Source of the DNA: Aristolochia californica
Lineage: Eukaryota > Streptophyta > Magnoliopsida > Piperales > Aristolochiaceae
Direction of reading: 5' to 3'
DNA length: 64,000 nt
Assembly: GCA_029961685.1 (NCBI GenBank)
Contig: JARWKL010000008.1
Location: 9,922,501 to 9,986,500 of the forward strand
Each line of letters begins with the position of its first letter. The first letter of the stretch is position 1. Shown here piece by piece: positions 1 to 8,925 of the stretch. The notes below the pieces were generated by a model, which did no database searches, was not told where the DNA came from, and saw nothing but the letters and a program-made list of their open reading frames with translations. A program made the translations under genes and the position numbers.

Positions 1-19
1 ATCAATAATTTTAAATTTC

Positions 20-127
20 TATAAGATGAAGATGAAGATTAAGTTGTCTTGACTAACACCCATTTCGAAGATGAAGATCATGTAGATACATAAGATGAAG
101 ATGAAGATGAAGATGAAGTTGAAGATC
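20..127. repeat. GAT/GAA-rich simple repeat
   Basis: Imperfect hexanucleotide repeat of the type AAGATG, cleanest at 92-119. Two short blocks are each followed by a similar GACTAAC-C-run sequence (near 51 and 144), which suggests a local duplication. The remaining bases up to about 300 hold no gene that I can see; part may be the 5' LTR of the gypsy remnant that follows. Confidence 0.7.
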
Positions 128-313
128 AAATTTTCATTTTGTTGACTAACCCCCCCTTAGACAAGATCATATACTCTCTCTAAGGAGGCCTAGGGTTGGA
201 GCTCCTTCAAAGGCTCACGTTCCTACATCATTGGGTGTTCTAAGACCCCCAAATCCTTCTCTTCTTCGTCAGCCAATCTGGAAGCTAGGGGAGATCACCG
301 GGTGACTCGATCC

Positions 314-770
314 ATGGCAAAAGAACCTAACATCGTGGTATCAGATAGGACCACCATTGGCAATTCCTCTTCCCCTACAGAAATTTGGAATTTTGTGGAA
401 GAGAACCATGCTGATCTACAATCTCAAATCAATGGCCTTGATGACAAATTTCAGATGTTGCTGTCCCGAGTGGAGGAGGGTTTTGCTCAGCTTTCCGCCC
501 AGATGGCTTCTTCCTCACACACAGCAGAACATCACCACCCTCAGCCCCCGCCACCACTTCCACCCCTGCGCCAAAACACCTCCACCTTGTCGGGGCATCA
601 ATCCAGCAACCCCTACCGTTCCCAGGTACACAAAGCTTGATTTTCCATCGTATGATGGGTCTTCCGACCCTTTAATGTGGTTACACAGGTGTGATCATTT
701 CTTTTCCAATCAAGGAACTCTGCCCGAGGGCAAGGTTCAATTAGCTGCCTTCCACATTATTTCAAGGATT
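314..770 (+). pseudogene. gag: Gypsy gag N-terminal fragment (G1)
   Basis: The first ATG at 314 opens a frame reading MAKEPNIVVSDRTTIG, closely resembling the gag start of E3 (MAHEDPNNVVSDRSTLG). A polar, Pro/His-rich linker follows, and after a frame change a block reading LDFPSYDGSSDPLMWLHRCD, the standard start of the Retrotrans_gag region. The frame is broken near 610-640 and gag is lost at about 770, where sequence jumps to integrase. The ATG precedes the PBS-like TGGTATCAGATA, so the coding frame runs through the priming site. Family membership is sure; activity is excluded. Confidence 0.75.
336..347 (+). other. Primer binding site of G1 (tRNA-iMet type)
   Basis: TGGTATCAGATA three bases after a CCTAACA terminus, matching the TGGTATCAGAGC consensus complementary to the 3' end of plant initiator tRNA-Met. 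Same arrangement as in E3. Confidence 0.6.
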
Positions 771-1579
771 TCGTTGAAGGTCTTACATAGTCTTTCGACA
801 AATTGGTATTATTTGTGGTGGTGGATATGTTCTCCAAGTATGCTCACTTTATCCCCATGGCACATCCATATACGACATCCATAGTGGCATAGATATTCCT
901 CGAGCATATTGTTCGTTTACATGGCATTCCAAAATCAATTGTTAGTGATCGTGATGCGGTATTACCAACACTTTTTGGCGGGAAATTTTTCGTCTATGTG
1001 GCACCTAGTTGAAATTCTCATCATCCTATCACCCCCAAATAGACGGCCAAACAGAGGTGGTTAACTGCACCGTGGAAATGTATCTCCAATGTCTTATGGG
1101 CGATTGCCCTAAAAACTGGGTTCTATGGCGACCGTGGGCTTAATATTGTTACAACACTTCCTTCCACACCCCTTGCAGTGTGCTCCCTTCCACGTTCCAT
1201 ATGGAAGAGATCCTCCACAGCTTCTATCGTATACTACGGGCTCCACCCGAGTGGACACTATTGATCAGGCACAAATTGATCAGGACCAAGTGCTTCAAAT
1301 ATTTTGGCTTGCCTCCTCAAAGCACAAGTTCGTATGAAGGACTTCTATGACAAGGGACACAGGGATATCGTATGCAAAGAAGGGGACTACGTATGGTTAC
1401 GCCTACAACCTTACCGCCAACACTCACTTGCCGGCCAACGCCAAAATAAACTTTCCCCAAAGTACTTTGGGCCTTTCTCTATTATTCGGTGCATCAGGCC
1501 AGTCACCAATCAATTGCGACTTCACACCACGGCCAAACTTCATGATGTCTTCCATGATGTTCTCTCACCCCCAACTTGA
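766..1579 (+). pseudogene. pol: Gypsy integrase core and C-terminal domain fragment (G1)
   Basis: Translating through several frame changes gives an integrase core: DFVEGL near 768, VVVDMFSKYAHF near 820, HGIPKSIVSDRDAV near 920 (second catalytic Asp), then DGQTEVVN near 1045 (catalytic Glu). The C-terminal part is readable as one frame at 1304-1579: MKDFYDKGHRD, then GDYVWLRLQPYRQ, KLSPKYFGPF and a terminal HDVFHDVLSPPT. At least four frameshifts or stops lie in the core. The deletion joining gag to integrase falls at about 766-770. Confidence 0.8.
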
Positions 1580-1586
1580 GTGGAAG

Positions 1587-2162
1587 TATTGGAAGATGGG
1601 CCCAAGCCCACAAGACCAAGGAAGACGCACACATCCAAGTGTGTGGAAGATGGGCTCAAATCCACAAGACCAAGGAAGGCCAACACACCAAACAGAGGTG
1701 GCAGATGACTCGAGCTCACAGACAAAGGAGAAGGCCAATAGACCCACACAATTATGGCAGGATGGTAAATAAAGAATCATCTCATAGAGATGGCATTGAT
1801 GTAATTAGTTTAAGTTCCAAGGGTATAATTATTATATTATATTTTTATCAATCTTTAAATTGAGCTTCAAGGGGAGGCTTAGGACTATAAGTCCATAACC
1901 TCTTCTTCCTTCTATTTTTTCCAATGGGTCTCTCTCTCTTTTTCTCCATGCGCTAAATTCATGGAGTCTTGAAAATCAATAGTGTCAAGCTAAATCCATG
2001 GAGTCTTGAAAATCAATAGTGTCAAATTTATAATGGTAGATGTCTCTAGAGAAAAAAAAATGAGTTTAGAGTAGAAGTGGGAGAGAGAGAGAGAGAGAGA
2101 AGGAAGAGACAAAGAAAAAATTGGTAAAAACAAATCCTAGCCATGAGTCTTGAAAATCAACA
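1587..2162 (+). repeat. 3' LTR of G1
   Basis: Follows a degraded PPT (ACTTGAGTGGAAG) and resembles the 369-bp LTR at 8497-8865 in inverse orientation: GGAAGATGGGCCCAAGCC at the start, GATGGCATTGATGTAATTAG in the middle and ATGGAGTCTTGAAAATCAA at the end. It is longer because the end segment is duplicated (near 1970 and 2010) and a GA-rich stretch is inserted before the final ATCAACA at 2162. Confidence 0.75.
2080..2101. repeat. (GA)n microsatellite
   Basis: Uninterrupted GA dinucleotide run of about 22 bases inside the G1 3' LTR insertion. Confidence 0.9.
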
Positions 2163-2880
2163 AACTTCAATACTGAGAAAGTACTTAAGGAGTCCCAAGT
2201 CTTTAGTCATAAATTCATTGCATTTGTTTTACTTGACTAATACTATCGGTATCACTACCTATAAAAATAATATTAGCCACATATACAACAAGTAGAACGA
2301 TTCTTTTCTCAGTATGCTTGACAAATACAGAATGGTCCACATAGCACCTTGTGATCCAAATCGAATCATTACTTGACTAAACTTGTCAAACCAGGCCCAC
2401 AAAGATTGCTTTAGACCATATAAGGATTTATTTAAGGTGGTATACCAACACCCCCTCAACCACAAGTGGTATACCAACACCCCCTCAACCACATATCTAG
2501 GTGCTTGTTGCATATAAATTTTCTCCTTAATATCACCTTTGAGGAAAGTATTTTTTACATCCAGCTGAAAGACAAACCATCGAGAATTAGTAGTGAGAGA
2601 TAATAGGAGACAGATCGAGTTGAGTTTGGCGACTGGAGAAAATGTTTCCTCATAATCAATCCCATAACATTGAGTATAGCCTTTAACCACAAGGCGGGCT
2701 TTAAGGAGGGTCACTGTGCTATCTAGATTTTGTTTGATAGTGAAGACCATTTGTAGTCCACCAGTTTTTTTCCCATATGGTAGAGAAACAAGGTGCCATG
2801 TTTGATTCTCGTAGAGGGCCATCATCTCTTTGTCCATGGCTGCTTTTCATTCTGGATTATGTAGGGCCTCCTGATAAGAC
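2163..2880 (-). pseudogene. pol: Copia reverse transcriptase fragment (C1)
   Basis: RVT_2-type RT. On the minus strand the frame reads NPE-stop-KAAMDKEMMAL near 2860 (a Trp codon turned into TGA), then TWHLVSLPYGKK, ARLVVKGYTQ, GIDYEETFSPVAK, FQLDVKNTFLKGDI and NKSLYGLKQS. The catalytic box expected as YVDD reads YVAN (AN at 2272-2277), so both catalytic Asp codons are lost. A 29-bp tandem duplication sits in the frame (2437-2494). The sequence KDLGLLKYFLSIEV just before 2163 marks where G1's LTR cuts RT. Confidence 0.85.
2437..2494. repeat. 29-bp tandem duplication in C1 RT
   Basis: GTGGTATACCAACACCCCCT-type unit occurs at 2437 and again at 2466, nearly identical, immediately upstream (in coding sense) of the SLYGLKQ motif. 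A 29-bp unit changes the reading frame, yet RT motifs on both sides lie in one open frame, so the duplication may compensate another frameshift. Confidence 0.85.
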
Positions 2881-3145
2881 TGAGGAATAGCAACAGAAGA
2901 AATATAGGCAAGAAATTGACAACAACATGGTGATAACCGATAGGCAATGGGGTGAGAGGTAGAAGATCAGGTGCAGGCCCTAGGTTCTTTCTGAAGAGCA
3001 ATGGGTCGGGTATCAAATGGAGGACCAAAAATAGGGGGTGGAGATGGAGAGCTTACCTCAAAGGGATCTGGAGACTCCATAGGTGTAGTGTTGGCCAATG
3101 CTTCAGTGGGTGGGGCGGGTACATCAATATGGCCATGAGTTGCTG

Positions 3146-4110
3146 AGTCATCAAATCGACACAATATGTTTAGAAAACTCATTGGCTATAGAAAACCAGG
3201 TGGGGGCACTAGTGGATGGATTAAAGGATTGGTCCTGAAAAAATATGACATCACTAGAAACAAATTTTTTTCGAAGAGATAAATTGTAACAGACATATCC
3301 TTTTTGAGTACGAGAGTAACCCAAAAAGATACATTTAAGTGCCATGGTATCCAATTTAGTAGTATGTGTTGAAGTATTATGAAAAAAATAGCAAAAAACC
3401 TCAAGGGAAGAGAAAATAGCTTATCACCAGGAAAAAAGATAAGAATATGGCATCTATTGACCAATCACTGAAGAAAGTAACCTGTTAATAAGATAACAGG
3501 CGGTGAGAAGAGCATATGGCCAATATAAATGAGACACATGCATAAGATGGAGTAGAACATTGTCAACCTCAAGAAGGTGTCTATTTTTTCTTTCAACCAC
3601 ACCATTCTGTTGTAGTGTGTAGACACAAGAGGTTTGGTGAATGATGCCTTTGACGGACAAAAAATTTGGAAGTTTGTAGGCAGATTTTCCTTGGCATTAT
3701 CAGGGAGAATAGTATTTTAGGTAGTGTTGAACTGAGTAGACACCATGACACAAAAATATTTAAATAGAGGTAAGACTTTTGTTCTCTCTTTTAATAGGAA
3801 CAACCATGTAATTCGGGAGAAGTCATCCAAAAATGTAACAAAATACTTGGACTAGGAAACATTGGAGATTTTCATAGGGCCCCATATATTAGTATGAATT
3901 AATGAAAATGGGGGATCACTTTTTGTTTCACCATGAGGAGAATAAGTACTCCACTGATGTTTATCACTTGACAATCTTCCCAGTTAAGACTGGAAATGGA
4001 GTATAATGTAAGAATAATTTGTTTGAGTGACTAAAGGGATGGATGTCCAAACCTATTGTGCCACTGAAGAGTTATATGCTAAGCACTAGTGGTGGCCATT
4101 TAGTGTTGAT
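3146..4110 (-). pseudogene. pol: Copia GAG_pre-integrase and integrase (C1)
   Basis: On the minus strand: WHNRFGHPS near 4065 (GAG_pre-integrase), FLDDFSRITWLFL near 3830 (core with the first catalytic Asp region), then TLQQNGVVERKNRHLLEV near 3600 (catalytic Glu in the GVVERKNR block), WPYALLTACYLINR near 3510, and the C-terminal LDTMALKCIFLGYSRTQKGY near 3340. Several frame changes and stops interrupt it. Matches the order and spacing of a plant copia integrase. Confidence 0.85.
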
Positions 4111-4234
4111 GAATCAAGATAGTAGAGCCTACCTCTTTCACAGCCTCCACCAATAACCTACTTTGTCTTCAGATCCTGAAAAACACAAGAAGTGGGAGCA
4201 AAAGTGATGGAACAGTTAAATTTTTATGAGTTGA

Positions 4235-4600
4235 CTAGAAGAAAGAAGGATGTAATGGAAACTCAAGAACAAATAAGACATCTTTTAAATGAAGGCTAGG
4301 TGTAGAAAATGTGGATCCCACCCCACGTACCTTGGTTTGGGATTTATCTTCTATAGAAACACACTTGTTAGGTAAACAAGGAGATATAGAATTCAGGAGG
4401 ATACCATTACCTGTCAAGTGCTCGGAGGCCCTAGAGTCAATGATCCAGGATGGAGAAGTGGCTGAAACCAAATCTGTTATAGAAGTAGCAGCAATAGGAT
4501 AAATCTTGTTGGAGGTGGCCTGGCTGTTTGAATAAGCCATCAGACTCTTTATCTTCTGAAGTAGTGCAAATTCTTTGGTAGAGATAGCCTTCTGGCCTCA
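4235..4600 (-). pseudogene. pol: Copia aspartic protease fragment (C1)
   Basis: The minus-strand frame contains SPSWIIDSRASEHLTGN, the copia protease active-site region; the usual DSGAS is DSRAS here, so the Gly next to the catalytic Asp is replaced. Upstream it reads KEFALLQKIKSLMAYSNS, typical of the gag-protease junction. No zinc knuckle is visible before it. Confidence 0.8.
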
Positions 4601-4640
4601 AGTGTTTTTAAGAGGCATCGTAGTGCAATACAACACCAGT

Positions 4641-6458
4641 TAGTGAGTAATAATCCAAGGTAATAACCCAATATCTAAAAGCGATGGTAAGGAGACACAA
4701 TGAGCGTGTCAATCCGGGTTAAGATCCCGAGTTAAGCCGAGTCACGAGACTGAGTCCAGTCGGCCATGGTACCGAGTTAGGCTGAGTCAAGCGATCGAGA
4801 TGAGCCAAGTCAGTTATTGAGTTAGGATTCTGAGTGAAGCCAAGTCAATAAACCAATATACCCATGACTTCGGTTTCAGACCAATATAGCCTTAGTATAT
4901 CAAATAATCAATGAGTGATATCATATACAACTTAAGATATCATAACCATTTCTTCGAGCATCCAAATTGTCAAGTGGGAAGAACAATCTATTGTGGCACT
5001 GCAGTGAGGTAATTGGCATCTAAATACAACTGGAGACATCCAAAAAATAGTGTGATTCCAGCTCAAGGATGATGAACATTATGAAGATAATAAATCAGCT
5101 AGCTAATGAGATTAATTCTTCCATCGAAGGCAACTACTGGAGGAGATTGATGCCAAATTTCTAGTTCGATGAGATTGATGAAGATACTAGAGGCAACTTT
5201 CCAAGTTTGAGAGCAACTTTCTAGTGCGATGAGATTGACGAAGATACCAAGGGCAACTTTTCAAGAGTGAGAGCAACTTTTCATCATATATAAGTTCCAA
5301 GATTGATGACAACCTGTTGGACGAGATTGACAACAACTTGAGATTGACGACAACTTCCGAGGCTTGAGATTGACTGCAAAGTTCTAACAACAATGCAGAT
5401 TAAGATTTTTGATGTCAAAAATATACATATCAACTCAGGATTACATGGGCCCTCTGGTAAGAACAACAACGTCCCAAACAAAGATAAAATCTCTGAGGTG
5501 GTTAATGGCTTCAGGATTGTAATTCTTGCCTTTGCTACTACTGTAATCTCGTGCTTCATCTCAGCAGGAGGAGAAGAAGCTTTAGCAGTCTTGCATCTTG
5601 GAAACATTATCATCATTGATGATGTCTTCCCACACTTCACTAATATTCAAGCTTTCTCTTATTCTGCTTCAACCCAACAACTACTGGATGAAATTGAAGA
5701 AGACAAAGATAGACAGAGAAGAAGATAACCAAGGAGAAGAAGTTTAAATGAAGTGGGAGACAACATTCAATGCACTTGGTGGAATCTCATTGTAGTGATG
5801 AAGAAGACAGACTCCCTTTGCTTGAAATCAACACTAACAGAGTTAGACCCTTTGACCCAGGGACTAGAGACCTATCAGCCTCTGGTCGATGCCTCAACTC
5901 AGCCTTCACAGTACATACCAACCTTGAGAAAAACTTATGAGCCATATCTGGAACCAGAAACAATTGAACAAGGCATGATACACAACTATCCCAACTCAGT
6001 AGCAAGGTGATAATAAATGAAGATAATCACAGAAGGACATTTATAGACATCAGGCTATTTTATTAGCATCTTCAACTTCTAAGTTTAAGGCAAAACTCGG
6101 AAAGGTGATAATTATGTCCTTCAAGTATGGAAGAATCATAATCTTCACCAAAGTAACAATTTGTCTTTCAAGCATACCAGCTACTACTATTCTTTATCAA
6201 CATATCCAGATTATAATAGATTATGAGTAGGATACCAACAAGTAAACAGAGCAAATTAGCAAGCATACCAACTTATGAATGAATAGTAGATTTAGCAGTA
6301 GTAAATAGTTATAAGACTGAATGAAAGCATGGGGTATCTACTACTCTAGATCCAAGGAAAAGAAAAAAAAACTTATCTTTCTCATGCAGCTCCTCCATGT
6401 AGATAGATCCCTTCATGAATCATGATCCAAGTAAAAAATCTCGAATCCTGAAATCAAT
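4641..6458 (-). other. C1 leader region without recognisable gag
   Basis: Expected place of copia gag, but I recognise no gag motif on either strand. The sequence holds degenerate GAGTCA/GAGTTAGG-type motifs (4680-4860), a 60-bp tandem repeat (5161-5280) and an open frame on the plus strand at 5393-5728 (111 codons, hydrophobic middle, charged C-terminus) with no family I know. It may be a long non-coding leader or unrelated captured DNA. Confidence 0.5.
5161..5280. repeat. Two tandem 60-bp repeats
   Basis: 5161-5220 and 5221-5280 align base for base with a handful of changes: CGATGAGATTGA(T/C)GAAGATAC, then GGCAACTTT and GAGAGCAACTTT. Weaker related copies flank them. Confidence 0.8.
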
Positions 6459-6470
6459 GTTGTGATACCA
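6459..6470 (-). other. Primer binding site of C1
   Basis: On the minus strand TGGTATCACAAC directly follows the LTR end ATCAACA. It matches the initiator tRNA-Met PBS consensus over the first eight bases. Confidence 0.75.
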
Positions 6471-6771
6471 TGTTGATTTAAGGATTCCATACTATTAAGA
6501 TCTTCAACATAAAGTGTAGGAGACAAGAAGGAAAAAGAAGAAGTGAATGAGAAGAGAGGTGAGGACTTTAGAGATTGAAATAGAGAAAGAAGAGAGGGAG
6601 TGAATTATGGATTTTGAAGATACCCAAACCCTCCACCTTAGCCTTTATTTATAGATGTCTATTGGAAGACACCTGAAGTGGCATTGAGGTAATAACCTTG
6701 CCTATTTCAAGGAGGTGGCACAAAGGATAATTAACTGCTCTTCTCATAAGGATGGCACAAAGGTGTAATGA
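6471..6771 (-). repeat. 5' LTR remnant of C1
   Basis: Minus-strand sequence ending CCTTAAATCAACA next to the PBS. It contains a TATA box (TATAAATA on the minus strand, 6646-6653) and a purine-rich stretch. It stops where the plus-strand C2 LTR begins. Confidence 0.7.
6646..6653 (-). promoter_or_regulatory. TATA box in C1 5' LTR
   Basis: TATAAATA on the minus strand about 180 bp before the LTR end, a usual LTR promoter position. Activity is inference. Confidence 0.5.
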
Positions 6772-7035
6772 TGTTAGATGATGTATGTCTACTTATGTCT
6801 TTTCCTTTTGAAAACTTGTTTTCCTAAGGGCATTGTAGTCATTGTAGCCTTCCTTCATAAACTATAAATAGAGGCTCAAGGTAAGGGGTAGATCATTCAA
6901 ATCTCCCTTCTTCTCTCAAATTCGTCCCTAGCCTTTCTCTCTTCTCCCAAGCTCTCTCGAGCTCTATCTCTCCCTAACATTCCATATCTTTGACCCTCTA
7001 CTCAAAAACCTTATCATGGGATCCTAAATCCAACA
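6772..7035 (+). repeat. 5' LTR of C2
   Basis: Starts TGTTAGATGATG, ends AATCCAACA, 264 bp, with TATAAATA at 6863-6870. Placed by the PBS that follows at once and by the TG/CA ends; no second copy is available to confirm the start. Confidence 0.65.
6863..6870 (+). promoter_or_regulatory. TATA box in C2 LTR
   Basis: TATAAATA followed by GAGGCTCAAG; about 210 bp on the far side of the oppositely oriented C1 TATA box. Confidence 0.5.
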
Positions 7036-7047
7036 TGGTATCAGAGC
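7036..7047 (+). other. Primer binding site of C2
   Basis: TGGTATCAGAGC, exact match to the consensus complementary to initiator tRNA-Met, directly after LTR end CCAACA. Confidence 0.9.
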
Positions 7048-8228
7048 ATTGTGTTTAGGATCTCGATATTAAGGTGGTGATGAAGTAAGCTTTTATCAAG
7101 CTTCATGCATTGTTGTTGGTGAAGCAAGGTTCGACATGCAAGATACATATCTTTTGTGTTTCTACCCTTCATGAGATGATTTTGATAATGTCTTGATCAC
7201 AGAAAGAGGTTTGATGATTGTTTCTCCTCTAGATAAAATTTAAGTGTTTCATCTCATGCATGATAATGTCTTGCGCTCAGTTTATTTTAAATGTAAGAGG
7301 TTGCTCAGTTAAAAGCTTATGTTGGATTATCATAAGTTCGATTTTCTCTCCAAGAGAAACATATGTTGGATGATTTATTTTGTACTCATTGATGTATATG
7401 AGGATTATCATGATCAAAGCATGATTAAATTCATTCAAGATTGGTTTATAATGCTTTTTGTATGTTTTACTCTCTAAAAAGCTCGGTGAAGGATGATTTT
7501 TTGGTTATCGAGAGATGTTTTTTTTTTTTTTTGAAAAAGGTACTGGTCTTTTTTGCACGATTTTGATATTCCATTGGTTGTGTTGTCCTATGGATTATCT
7601 TAACTAAATAATTCAAGGAGATAAGGGCAAGATCAAGTTGTGATATGAATCACAAAGCTAGCACACTTTGCATAGAAGGAAAGTTCCTTCTTCAAGAGCT
7701 TGTTCCTTCTTCAAGAGCTTGAAAAAAAAGGAAGGTTAAAAAAAGAAAGTGCTGTGATTTATCTCTGTAAAAACTTCTTATATTAGATTATTCTCTGGAA
7801 TTTCTTTTGTAAATCATTTAGGAATGAAGGAATTCAATGATTGAGATCTTATTATCTTCATACTTGGCGCACGAGTCCTAGAAGGAAAATTGCCTTCTTT
7901 CAAAAGATTTTGAAAGTTGTCCAAGAATCCTTGAGATCTCACTTACTTTTATAATTATTTCTTAATTTAGGAAGATTTGGAATCAATCTTTTTTTATTTT
8001 GTTTAGCACGTGGATTCATAATCTCCTTGATTACTTGCATGATTAAGGCTTTGGTTTGGTTTGGCTTGAGTATGAATTGTTAATTGACTTAGTTTGGCTT
8101 ACTTGGTTTCCTTTCCTCTATTATTGGTTGGTTGATATAGTGCGTTAAAATATACATTGGTATGGGTGAAAATTATGTGAATATGAGTGGTAAATACTAG
8201 AATACCCTTGAGAGGGTTATAAAATTAT
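7048..8228 (+). other. C2 untranslated leader
   Basis: No coding frame of note. It contains a T-run near 7519-7533 and a short duplication of TTCCTTCTTCAAGAGCTTG near 7683 and 7704. T-rich and consistent with a long copia leader; nothing else recognised. Confidence 0.55.
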
Positions 8229-8496
8229 TTGAGTTCGGATCAATCGATTAAGGGATTCCTTATCACTAGAGATCTCTTAGGACATTTGTCTAAACCAGCT
8301 CCACCCATAGATGAGGATGATAATTCCTATATCAAATGGCTAAAAAATGACACACTTGTCATTAGTTGGCTTATTAACAGCATGGAGGAATATGTGGCAA
8401 ATAATGTTGTCCACCTTGAGACTACAAAGCAGATATAGGACACTTGCTCCAAGTTGTATTCTAGCATCAAGAATTTACAAAATTATAAGATGTTTT
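8229..8496 (+). pseudogene. gag: Copia gag N-terminal fragment (C2)
   Basis: The frame contains SIKGFLITRDLLGHL, then SYIKWLKNDTLVISWLINSM and VVHLETTKQI-stop-DTCSKLYSS, matching the N-terminal UBN2/copia gag region (typically W..D..V..WL..S). The stop is a TAG where QIWDTC is expected, a one-base change. No ATG precedes the domain in frame; the true start is probably mutated. It ends at 8496 where the E0 LTR (TGTTGATTTT) begins. Confidence 0.75.
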
Positions 8497-8865
8497 TGTT
8501 GATTTTTAGGACTCCATGGATTAGCTCATGGAGAAAAGGAGAGACAACATACTGGGGAGAAAACAGAAGGAAGAAAGAGGTTATGGACTTATGTCCTAAC
8601 CCTCTCCCTAAAGCTCTATTTATAGATAAATAAAACTATAATATTAAAATTATGCCCTTGAAACTTAAACTAATTACATCAATGCCATCTTTATGAGATG
8701 ACTCTTTATTTACCATCATGCCACCACTTGTGGGCCTTCTCCTTGGTATGTGGGCTTGAGATCATCTTCCACCTCTCTTGGATGTGTGGGCCTTCCTTGG
8801 TCGTGTGGGCTTGAGCCCATCTTCTAACACATTTGGACATGTGGGCTTGGGCCCATCTTCCAGCA
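8497..8865 (-). repeat. 3' LTR of E0
   Basis: 369 bp, minus strand TGCTGGAAGATGG...AAAATCAACA. TATA box (TATAAATA, minus) at 8627-8634. The PPT AACTTTGAGGGGGAG is at 8866-8880. Related in sequence to the G1 3' LTR and, in U3, to the LTR of the element at 28680-30111. Confidence 0.85.
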
Positions 8866-8925
8866 CTCCCCCTCAAAGTTGGGGGTGAGAGAACATCATA
8901 AACGCCCAACTTGCTACAAATGGTG
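8866..8925 (-). pseudogene. Gypsy pol 3' tail next to E0 PPT
   Basis: The minus strand reads VYDVLSPPT just before the PPT, the same ending as G1 pol (FHDVLSPPT). Only this tail of pol is preserved. A second PPT-like purine run (TTGAGGGGGAGTC, minus) lies at about 8965-8985, suggesting a composite 3' end. Confidence 0.6.

Larger units (their letters stand above)
302..2162 (+). mobile_element. G1: internally deleted Ty3/gypsy chromovirus remnant
   Basis: A plus-strand gypsy remnant: gag N-terminus, then an abrupt jump to the integrase core, then the pol C-terminus, a weak PPT and a 3' LTR ending ATCAACA at 2162. The zinc knuckle, protease, RT, RNase H and integrase N-terminus are missing. The 5' boundary is unclear: the sequence before the PBS ends in CCTAACA at 332, whereas the 3' LTR ends in AAAATCAACA, so the two ends do not match and the copy may be a recombinant. 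The 3' end lies inside the RT of copia element C1, so G1 inserted after C1. Confidence 0.75.
2163..6771 (-). mobile_element. C1: Ty1/copia element, 5' part (3' part lost)
   Basis: Read on the minus strand from right to left: 5' LTR remnant (6471-6771), PBS (6459-6470), about 1.8 kb without a recognisable gag, protease (about 4600-4235), GAG_pre-integrase and integrase (about 4110-3146), RT (about 2880-2163). Domain order PR-IN-RT is diagnostic for Ty1/copia. The RNase H region and 3' LTR are gone: G1 occupies the position where RT should continue. The element carries many stops and frameshifts. Confidence 0.85.
6772..8496 (+). mobile_element. C2: Ty1/copia element, 5' part
   Basis: Plus-strand LTR, PBS, a leader of roughly 1.2 kb and the start of gag, cut off at 8496 by the 3' LTR of E0. 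The rest would have to lie right of E0, but that side is replaced by E1 and then satellite, so it is not seen. The C2 LTR begins inside the C1 LTR, giving a head-to-head LTR pair. Confidence 0.75.

Noticed and set aside
5393..6010. Plus-strand frames in the C1 leader as a possible host gene.
   Set aside because: No recognisable domain, overlapping open frame on the other strand, and a stop between the two pieces; kept only as an unexplained region.
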